Positions 1 through 4,357 of a stretch of DNA of 9,803 nt are shown one piece after another. Under the pieces are notes generated by a model, which worked only from the letters and a program-made list of their open reading frames with translations, had not been told where the DNA came from and did not search any database. Positions within the stretch are counted from its first letter, which is position 1. Each line of letters starts with the position of its first letter. Both the position numbers and the translations under genes were made by a program. This stretch comes from XYD1-FULL-44-32 sp964433715 (GTDB lineage Bacteria; Patescibacteriota; Minisyncoccia; Phycocordibacterales; XYD1-FULL-46-19): contig CAYSSL010000021.1 in NCBI GenBank assembly GCA_964433715.1, positions 1 to 9,803 of the forward strand, written 5' to 3'.

Positions 1-45
1 GTGTTCAGCCGTGGTGTACTAATTCGTCCATTCCTATTAGGAAAT
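1..45 (+). rRNA. 23S rRNA, 3' end (partial)
   Basis: The stretch AGCCGTGGTGTACTAATTCG resembles the conserved 3'-terminal segment of bacterial 23S rRNA (compare AGCTGACGGATACTAATCGG in Bacillus). About 20-25 nt normally follow it to the 3' end, so the boundary near 45 is an estimate. The gene enters from the left edge. It is followed by a tRNA and a 5S in the same orientation, the usual content of the distal part of an rRNA operon. The 5' strand of the terminal 23S helix lies outside the window, so the exact end cannot be fixed. Confidence 0.75.
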
Positions 46-56
46 TTGGAAATCAG

Positions 57-88
57 CCTTGGTAATAATGTTAAAACTATTACCAAGG
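57..88 (+). other. Perfect hairpin in the 23S-tRNA spacer
   Basis: CCTTGGTAATA (57-67) pairs perfectly with TATTACCAAGG (78-88) around a 10-nt loop, giving an 11-bp stem. No T-run follows, so it does not look like a terminator. It is more likely a spacer element or processing signal in the 23S-tRNA-5S precursor. Confidence 0.6.
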
Positions 89-127
89 TAAATTTTGATT
101 GTTTGAAATACAATGTTGTTTGAAGAT

Positions 128-290
128 TTTGAAAGTGGTGATGGAACAAGTGTTCCTGATCTTTCGGGGCGGATATAGCTCAGTTGGTATAGAGCAGTTC
201 TCTGCTAGAGAACGCGTCACAGGTTCGAGTCCTGTTATCCGCTCCAGATTTTTGGCCAATTTTGGTTGGCCTTCCATCACCACTTTCAAA
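128..290 (+). repeat. 19-bp perfect inverted repeat enclosing the tRNA
   Basis: Bases 128-146 (TTTGAAAGTGGTGATGGAA) are the exact reverse complement of 272-290. In RNA they would form a 19-bp stem bracketing the tRNA, with the tRNA and two small hairpins (near 145-156 and 254-271) in the loop. By analogy with the long processing stems around bacterial rRNAs this is probably a double-strand-specific RNase (RNase III-like) site that releases the tRNA from the transcript. That role is inferred. Confidence 0.7.
169..246 (+). tRNA. tRNA with GCU anticodon (Ser codons) on a class I body
   Basis: A complete cloverleaf can be drawn. The acceptor GCGGATA/TATCCGC is 7 bp, D stem GCTC/GAGC, anticodon stem GTTCT/AGAAC, loop CTGCTAG with anticodon GCT at 204-206, T stem ACAGG/CCTGT with loop TTCGAGT, discriminator T243 and encoded CCA 244-246. 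The anticodon reads AGC/AGU (serine). The variable region is only five bases (GCGTC, 214-218), whereas bacterial tRNA-Ser has a long variable arm. The acceptor end (G1-C72, C2-G71, G3-C70, U73) resembles bacterial tRNA-Gly. An automatic caller would probably say Ser(GCT) with an isotype conflict. All invariant tertiary-contact bases (G18, G19, T54, T55, C56, A58) are present, so the fold looks functional. It lies between 23S and 5S and is probably co-transcribed with them. Confidence 0.93.
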
Positions 291-310
291 GTTTAGTTCG
301 AATTTTTTGT

Positions 311-416
311 TTTGGCGGTTTGACGCGGTGGTCACACCTCTTACCATTCCGAACAGAGAAGTTAAGCACCGTAGTGGCGATGGTACTTGTAAAGGGAGAG
401 TAGCTAGCCGCCAGAA
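311..416 (+). rRNA. 5S rRNA (intact copy)
   Basis: The 5S signature ACCATTCCGAACAGAGAAGT is present, and the 3' part GGGAGAGTAGCTAGCCGCCA corresponds to E. coli GCGAGAGTAGGGAACTGCCA. Helix I (TGGCGGTT 313-320 with AGCCGCCA 406-413) continues outward without a break into a precursor stem, 297-312 with 414-429, giving about 24 contiguous pairs including a few G-U pairs. Helix II (CGGTG 326-330 with CACCG 367-371) is intact. The mature RNA would be about 101-106 nt, shorter than the usual 115-120. The missing bases fall in the helix IV/V arm, where a GTAA tetraloop (389-392) caps a very short stem. Ends are approximate. Confidence 0.93.
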
Positions 417-430
417 CAAAGAATTCGAAT

Positions 431-468
431 AAAAACAAAAACCTGCTCAACAGCAGGTTTTTGTTTTT
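431..468 (+). terminator. Intrinsic terminator after 5S rRNA
   Basis: AAAAACAAAAACCTGCT (431-447) pairs perfectly with AGCAGGTTTTTGTTTTT (452-468) around the loop CAAC, giving a 17-bp stem. The GC-rich core CCTGCT/AGCAGG is followed by an almost pure T tract, and the mirrored A tract makes the element usable from either side. It should end the 23S-tRNA-5S transcript and thereby separates it from the second 5S-like copy. Confidence 0.88.
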
Positions 469-479
469 GTCGGTTTTCC

Positions 480-511
480 GGTGTGGTCCCGCCGTACCGG
501 CGCTGTACACC
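480..511 (+). other. Compound GC-rich hairpin between the two 5S copies
   Basis: GGTGT (480-484) pairs with ACACC (507-511), and inside it CGCCG (490-494) pairs with CGGCG (498-502) around the triloop TAC. No T-run follows. It is similar in character to the GC-rich palindromes inside the neighbouring 5S-like copy and may be another palindromic insertion. No promoter is apparent between it and the second 5S. Confidence 0.45.
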
Positions 512-629
512 TTTTGGCTATTTTGTTCGCAGTACTCCAAAATATCTCAAAAGCTTTTGGGGCGCTCGACCAGCTCTCGCCCCAACCTCTTACCATTCCG
601 AACAGAGAAGTTAAGCCTACTAGTGGCGA

Positions 630-661
630 CCTGCCCGCTCGTGCCTTGTGTGGCAGGCGGG
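630..661 (+). repeat. Palindromic hairpin insertion 1 in the second 5S
   Basis: CCTGCCCGCT (630-639) pairs with GGCAGGCGGG (652-661) with one C-A mismatch and two G-T pairs, around a 12-nt loop. The flanks GGCGA and TGGTAC are contiguous in the intact 5S (376-386), so the boundaries are clear to within a base or so. It looks like a small non-coding palindromic repeat, of the kind often found dispersed in such genomes. No second copy is visible in this window. Confidence 0.7.
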
Positions 662-691
662 TGGTACTCCTTTGGGGGAGAGTAGCTAGCC

Positions 692-730
692 GCCCGCCCG
701 CAACGCCTGAGCTTGCGATGGCGGGCGGGC
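692..730 (+). repeat. Palindromic hairpin insertion 2 in the second 5S
   Basis: GCCCGCCCGC (692-701) is exactly complementary to GCGGGCGGGC (721-730). A further CGC/GCG pairing (704-706 with 715-717) extends it towards the loop. Compared with the intact copy, it splits GCCGCC from CAGAAC at the 3' end of 5S. Its sequence differs from insertion 1, apart from the shared GC-rich GCCCGC theme. Confidence 0.7.
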
Positions 731-752
731 CAGAACACAGAATCTCAACTTG

Positions 753-778
753 AAAATCCGTCCTAGTGACGGTTTTTT
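753..778 (+). terminator. Intrinsic terminator after the second 5S copy
   Basis: CCGTC (758-762) pairs with GACGG (768-772) around CTAGT, and TTTTTT follows directly (773-778). AAAA at 753-756 can extend the stem beyond one mismatch. It has the standard hairpin-plus-U-tract form. Confidence 0.75.
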
Positions 779-855
779 CTTTTGGTTAAATTTTCTTTCT
801 ATTTATCGTTAAATTATTTTAAGTTGGGTTTTGGGATGAATTAGGCTAGCTTTTT

Positions 856-864
856 TGCTATAAT
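856..864 (+). promoter_or_regulatory. Extended -10 promoter of the Cys-motif gene
   Basis: TGCTATAAT (856-864) is a perfect extended -10 element (TGN plus TATAAT). No good -35 at 16-18 bp is seen; TTGGGA at 831-836 is too far away. With normal spacing transcription starts about 871, leaving roughly four nucleotides before ATG 875, so the mRNA would be practically leaderless. Confidence 0.7.
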
Positions 865-874
865 ACTTTAAATT

Positions 875-1624
875 ATGTCTTGGCGCAGATCTAGACAAAC
901 GTCCATAGTTATCGTTATTCTGGTTTTTGTAGTGGCTATTTTAGTAATTTGGTTTTATTTCAATCGTCCTGAACCTTCTTGTTTTGATGATAAAAAAAAT
1001 CAAAATGAGCTTGGGGTAGATTGTGGTGGAATTTGTCAAAAAGTGTGTCCCGTAGAAGCTCTGCCTTTATCGGTGTTGTGGGTTAGGGTAATAGAAGTAA
1101 CCCCCGGTAGTTATACGGTGATTGCTCAAATAGAAAATCCCAACAAGTATCTTGGTTTACCAAACTTAAAATATAATCTCACTTTAATAAACTCGACAGG
1201 TAAAACCGTGGCCGAATTAGATGGTCAAGACTTTGCCAACCCCGCCGAGAGATTTTTAATTTTTAAAAGTGGAATACTCGCCACTCCTCAAGTGGTGGCT
1301 AGAGCTTTTATTAAATTTCCAGATCAGACTTGGTCGCGTTTAGATAAAACAGCTTCTGATTTTACAGTTAGGAAAAAAACGTTTCAAGCTTTGCCGACAC
1401 CAAGGTTGGTTGCGGAGGTATTCAATTCTTCAATTGAAGAATTGAAAAATATTTCAATTCCGGTTGTTCTGTCTGATGAAGATGGTAATGTTATAACCTC
1501 TAGTGCTACCGTGGTAGACAGTTTGGCTTCTGGTCAGAGTGTAGAAATCTATTATACGTGGCGTTTGCCACTACCAAAAGAGCCGGTATTTTTTGATTTT
1601 TATCCCCACCAAAATTTGTTTTAA
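875..1624 (+). CDS. Membrane-anchored Cys-motif protein with two probable beta-sandwich domains
   Basis: This 249-residue protein is not assigned to a named family. It has a short basic N-terminus (MSWRRSRQ) and one strong transmembrane segment (about 10-28), so the rest should lie outside the membrane. Residues 36-58 form a Cys motif (C36, C50, C54, C58, with NELGVDCGG). That pattern recalls the short Cys-rich DCGG motifs seen in surface proteins of Bacteroidetes and CPR bacteria. Two segments, about 66-165 and 176-245, both look like Ig-like or FxLYD-type beta domains: each has an alternating hydrophobic strand pattern with an Asn (NP, NSS) and a turn (STGKT, DEDGN). ATG 875 is chosen because an extended -10 box ends 10 nt upstream and the TM segment follows at once. 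The gene precedes rodA by 15 nt, so an envelope role is plausible but not shown. A 26-bp perfect palindrome lies in the coding sequence (1421-1446). Confidence 0.85.
   Translation: MSWRRSRQTSIVIVILVFVVAILVIWFYFNRPEPSCFDDKKNQNELGVDCGGICQKVCPVEALPLSVLWVRVIEVTPGSYTVIAQIENPNKYLGLPNLKYNLTLINSTGKTVAELDGQDFANPAERFLIFKSGILATPQVVARAFIKFPDQTWSRLDKTASDFTVRKKTFQALPTPRLVAEVFNSSIEELKNISIPVVLSDEDGNVITSSATVVDSLASGQSVEIYYTWRLPLPKEPVFFDFYPHQNLF
1421..1446. repeat. 26-bp perfect palindrome inside a gene
   Basis: TTCAATTCTTCAA (1421-1433) is followed immediately by its exact reverse complement (1434-1446), with no spacer. In frame it encodes FNSSIEEL, in the second beta domain of the membrane-anchored protein. 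A related TTCAATT follows at 1453-1459. Confidence 0.85.
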
Positions 1625-1639
1625 GACAGATAATATTTT

Positions 1640-2779
1640 ATGAATAGTTTTTTGATGAATTTTGCTGGCCGGCTTTCAATTGATTGGGTGTTGTTTTTCG
1701 CCACCTTGCCACTTTTGGGGGCGGGGTTGGTAACAATGAACTCATTTACGGCCGATAGCTATTACTTTGACCGTCAACTCATTTGGATCGGCATCTCGCT
1801 GAGTGTCTTTTTGATTGCCAGTTTTATAGATTGGCGTTTTTTGAGACGGTCGGGAGTGGTAGTTTTGGCTTATTTAGGGGGAATTAGTTTTTTGTTTTTA
1901 GTAATAGCGGTTGGTCAAGTGACCAGAAATGTAGAGAGTTGGCTGTCTTTTGGTGGTATATCTATTCAGCCGGCCGAATTTATGAAGTTGTTAGTTATTA
2001 TTATTTTAGCTAAATATTTTACGCGTCGTCATATTGAAATTGCTAATATCCGCCATATTATTTTGTCTGGTATTTATGCGGCTGTGCCATTTGTGTTAGT
2101 GGCTCTTCAACCTGATTTTGGCTCGGCCATTATTATATTTTTGATTTGGTTGGGGATGACTATGGTTTCAGGTATTTCCAATAAACATCTTTTATTGGTT
2201 TTTATGGTTGGAGTTATAAGTTTTTGGGGGCTATGGAGCTTTATTTTTGCAGACTATCAAAAGGCTCGTATTATGACTTTTATTCACCCGTTAGCTGACA
2301 TTCAAGGCTCTGGCTATAATGCCTTTCAATCTATGGTGGCGGTGGGGTCAGGGGGTATTTTGGGTAAAGGGGTTGGTTATGGCACTCAATCACGACTACA
2401 ATTTTTACCAGAACATCAAACCGATTTCGTGTTTGCGGCTTTTGCTGAAGAGTGGGGCTATATTGGAGTTTTATTGGTGCTCATTCTTTTCGGTATAGTT
2501 ATTTGGCGGATTATAAAAAACTCTATGCACGGAGCTACCAATTTTGAGATTTTGTTTGGAGTAGGACTAGCTATTTTTATTATGTCTCATTTTTTAATTC
2601 ACGTGGGAATGAATGTGGGACTTCTTCCGGTGACCGGTTTACCAATATCTTTCCTCTCCTATGGTGGGTCACATATGCTTACTGTTTGGTTGGGTCTAGG
2701 TATTTTAATGGGTATGAGGCGCTATTCTCACGCTTTCCACCGCGATGATGTTTACAATGAGTTTATCGGACCGAGATAA
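1640..2779 (+). CDS. rodA: RodA-type SEDS peptidoglycan glycosyltransferase
   Basis: RodA polymerises glycan strands from lipid II in the cytoplasmic membrane during cell elongation and normally works with a class B penicillin-binding protein, which is not present in this window. The 379-residue length is typical. SEDS hallmarks are present in order: SWLSFGG...QPAEF (100-114), QPDFGSA (157-163), GKGVGYGTQSRLQFLPEHQTDF (in two pieces, 242-263) and the C-terminal PVTGLPISFLSYGG (330-343). Asp262 in QTDF aligns with the catalytic Asp of E. coli RodA. GTQS..FLPE favours RodA over FtsW. About ten hydrophobic segments can be counted. ATG 1640 is used; Met6 (1655) is an alternative. There is no Shine-Dalgarno sequence. 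The gene lies 15 nt after the Cys-motif gene, probably in one transcript with it. Confidence 0.95.
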   Translation: MNSFLMNFAGRLSIDWVLFFATLPLLGAGLVTMNSFTADSYYFDRQLIWIGISLSVFLIASFIDWRFLRRSGVVVLAYLGGISFLFLVIAVGQVTRNVESWLSFGGISIQPAEFMKLLVIIILAKYFTRRHIEIANIRHIILSGIYAAVPFVLVALQPDFGSAIIIFLIWLGMTMVSGISNKHLLLVFMVGVISFWGLWSFIFADYQKARIMTFIHPLADIQGSGYNAFQSMVAVGSGGILGKGVGYGTQSRLQFLPEHQTDFVFAAFAEEWGYIGVLLVLILFGIVIWRIIKNSMHGATNFEILFGVGLAIFIMSHFLIHVGMNVGLLPVTGLPISFLSYGGSHMLTVWLGLGILMGMRRYSHAFHRDDVYNEFIGPR

Positions 2780-2783
2780 AATT

Positions 2784-3164
2784 ATGGAAAATTTTACACC
2801 ACTTATACACGAATTTTTAGATGAAGTTATTTCCAAAGAAAGTTGGTATCAAAATATAAAAGATGAGTTAAAGGCCATTGTCTTGTATGGGTCTGTAGCC
2901 AAAGGAAACAATCAATCAGATTCGGATATTGATCTTTTGTTTATTTTACCGTTAGAAATAGAAGAAAAATATACTTCTGGTGAATATGTATTAAGTTATG
3001 GGGGGCAAGAATTTAATATTGTAATGAGGTCAATAGAAAAACTAAGACAATTAACTGGTGGCCCACACGACGTTTTTCAAGCAGAGGTTTTTAGAGAGAG
3101 TAAAATAATTTGGCAAAAAGATGAGGAGGTTAAAAAGCTAATAAAAATAATACAGCAGAAGTAG
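2784..3164 (+). CDS. Small MNT-type nucleotidyltransferase domain protein
   Basis: This 126-residue protein belongs to the minimal nucleotidyltransferase (pol beta-like) superfamily. It has LYGSVAKG (34-41) with Gly36-Ser37, then SDSDIDLLF (45-53) with metal-binding Asp48 and Asp50. The third carboxylate, normally in a strand a few residues after a turn (xDxV), appears to be Asn78 in EFNIV (76-80); Glu76 is nearby. Activity is therefore uncertain. The reading frame is open from ATG 2745 inside rodA, but ATG 2784, four bases after the rodA stop, gives the usual start of such proteins. MNT proteins often pair with HEPN toxins (MntA/HepT); no HEPN partner is seen here, and the next gene is a convergent glycosyltransferase one base away. 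Its substrate is unknown. Confidence 0.85.
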   Translation: MENFTPLIHEFLDEVISKESWYQNIKDELKAIVLYGSVAKGNNQSDSDIDLLFILPLEIEEKYTSGEYVLSYGGQEFNIVMRSIEKLRQLTGGPHDVFQAEVFRESKIIWQKDEEVKKLIKIIQQK

Positions 3165-3165
3165 T

Positions 3166-4305
3166 TTAGTAAAGCGAAATTGTTTGGGTGATCATTTGAT
3201 CAAAAGAAAAATTAGTGGTCACATGGTCTTGGAGTTTATTACCCAGAGCTTGGCGGATTTCCTCATTGCTAGCTAAGCCGTCTAAGTATTCGGCCAATTT
3301 GGCTGTATTGCTCACAGGAAAGAGGAGATTCCCCGTTTCGGCTAAAATATCTCTAATACCGGGGATGTCGGAACCGATGGTGGGTAGGCCGGCTAGGCCA
3401 GCCTCTAGGACGGTATAAGGGTGACCTTCTTTCCGGGAGGGTAAGACAAAAAAATCAAAAGCCTTCAAATATTTTACCGCGTCAGAGATAAAGCCCGCTA
3501 AAAATACTCGGGTAGTTAAATTTTTTTCCTCAATAAGTTGTCTAAGTTTCTCTTTGATATCTCCCTCACCAATAATAATATATTTAAAATTGCTCGTGGT
3601 CTTACCAATGGTCTTAATTAGGGTGTCTAGATTTTTATTAGGATGAAGTTCGGCCACTGTTACGCCAATAATATCTGTTGATTCTAATTTAGTTTGGCAA
3701 ATTTGAGACAGTTGGGACCGCGCATCTTCTTTGGTCATAAAATTGGGCATTTTTAGACCGTTATAAATCAAAACCATTTTATTTTTTTGCCCCCACATTT
3801 TTTGACCTTGGGCCAAGTCTTGTTTGTTTATGACAATGATTTGGTGGCAGAAAAAACAAGTCAGCCATGAGAAAAAATAAATGATATTGGTTTCAAGCCA
3901 ATTTCTTGACTCGTTGAATGGCCAACCGTGGACGGTGTAAATTATTTTTTTAATACCGAGTAAGCGACCCCAAAACGCTCCGATACCAGAGGCTTTAGAA
4001 CTGTTTAGGTGTAAAATATCTGGCTTTTCTCTTTGTAAAACTTTGAGGATGGAAATAAAACCGAGAATTTCGGTTAAAAAATATATATTCCTAGTTAGTC
4101 CATTTAAGAAAATAGTTCTAATTTGGCTTTTTTGTAACATTTCCAATAAAAGGCCGGGACCGGCTCCTTTGTCGCCGGTTCCACCTAAAGCGACAACCGG
4201 TTCAAACTGGTTGGTAGACAGGGAAGTTGCCAAGTCAAAGACATATTTTTGGGCGCCTCCGTAATTAGATTTGGTGATTAGATACAATACTTTACTTTTG
4301 GCCAT
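3166..4305 (-). CDS. GT4-like (GT-B fold) glycosyltransferase
   Basis: The 379-residue protein is of normal length for a family 4 glycosyltransferase, using a nucleotide-activated sugar to extend a surface glycan. The N-terminal domain starts with KVLYLITKSNYGGAQKYV (5-22), which carries the GGAQ acceptor-side loop, and includes LHLNSSKAS (99-106) and YTVHGWP (123-129). The C-terminal domain starts near 213 (GVTVAELHPNKN) and holds GEG (247-249) and the donor-site E-x7-E motif E293...E301 in EGHPYTVLE, followed by AGLAGLP and NLLF. No signal peptide is present; it should act on the cytoplasmic face. The sugar and acceptor cannot be read from sequence. It diverges from a polyprenyl-phosphate sugar transferase, which suggests one glycan pathway. 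Its stop is one base from the stop of the nucleotidyltransferase gene, with no terminator between them. Confidence 0.93.
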   Translation of the reverse strand: MAKSKVLYLITKSNYGGAQKYVFDLATSLSTNQFEPVVALGGTGDKGAGPGLLLEMLQKSQIRTIFLNGLTRNIYFLTEILGFISILKVLQREKPDILHLNSSKASGIGAFWGRLLGIKKIIYTVHGWPFNESRNWLETNIIYFFSWLTCFFCHQIIVINKQDLAQGQKMWGQKNKMVLIYNGLKMPNFMTKEDARSQLSQICQTKLESTDIIGVTVAELHPNKNLDTLIKTIGKTTSNFKYIIIGEGDIKEKLRQLIEEKNLTTRVFLAGFISDAVKYLKAFDFFVLPSRKEGHPYTVLEAGLAGLPTIGSDIPGIRDILAETGNLLFPVSNTAKLAEYLDGLASNEEIRQALGNKLQDHVTTNFSFDQMITQTISLY

Positions 4306-4316
4306 AATTAGTCGCC

Positions 4317-4325
4317 ACTATAGCA
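4317..4325 (-). promoter_or_regulatory. Extended -10 promoter of the glycosyltransferase gene
   Basis: Read on the minus strand the bases are TGCTATAGT, an extended -10. The box ends 11 nt before ATG 4305, predicting a start near 4310 and a leader of about five bases. The matching -35 position (4340-4345) is weak and overlaps the -10 of the divergent promoter. Confidence 0.55.
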
Positions 4326-4343
4326 TAAATGGCGATTTTGTTG

Positions 4344-4349
4344 TATTAT
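4344..4349 (+). promoter_or_regulatory. Candidate -10 box of the sugar transferase gene
   Basis: TATTAT (4344-4349) ends eight bases before ATG 4358, so transcription would begin at or within about two bases of the start codon. No convincing -35 is visible. Support comes mainly from position and from the same geometry at other promoters in the window. Confidence 0.42.
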
Positions 4350-4357
4350 CACGGTCA

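Larger units (their letters stand above)
555..736 (+). pseudogene. Second 5S rRNA-like copy interrupted by GC-rich hairpins
   Basis: The core AACCTCTTACCATTCCGAAC and its continuation GAGAAGTTAAGC (from 584) match the intact 5S upstream nearly base for base, as does GGGAGAGTAGCTAGCCGCC (676-694). A 32-base hairpin (630-661) lies between GGCGA and TGGTAC, which are adjacent in the intact copy. A second hairpin (about 692-730) lies within the 3' strand of helix I. The 5' part (559-583) is different in sequence and can itself form GGGGCG/CGCCCC. Helix I could still form as TTTTGGGGCG with CGCC(insert)CCAGAA, and helix IV has changed on both strands (CTCC/GGGG), which hints at past selection. The 5' strand of helix II has no partner for CCTAC (616-620), and no promoter is evident after the upstream terminator. 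A decayed copy is the safest reading; an expressed, expanded 5S variant is the alternative. Confidence 0.72.

Noticed and set aside
57..88. Terminator directly after 23S
   Set aside because: A perfect hairpin, but there is no U-tract, and the tRNA and 5S downstream would be cut off without a visible promoter.
80..419. Short open frames overlapping the tRNA and the intact 5S
   Set aside because: They translate structural RNA genes; no family resemblance.
461..753. Open frames of 63-90 codons through the second 5S region, both strands
   Set aside because: They run through 5S-like RNA sequence and GC-rich hairpins, show no protein family features and have no start signals; their length reflects high GC, not coding.
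2745..2783. Start of the nucleotidyltransferase inside rodA
   Set aside because: It would need 35 bases of overlap with rodA; ATG 2784, four bases after the rodA stop, begins where family members normally begin.
2784..4305. MNT/HEPN toxin-antitoxin pair
   Set aside because: The neighbour is a clear GT-B glycosyltransferase on the opposite strand; no HEPN protein is present.
4271..4357. Upstream TTG start adding 29 residues to the sugar transferase
   Set aside because: The extension overlaps the divergent gene and its promoter, precedes the -10 box and has no resemblance to the family; ATG 4358 gives the standard N-terminus.
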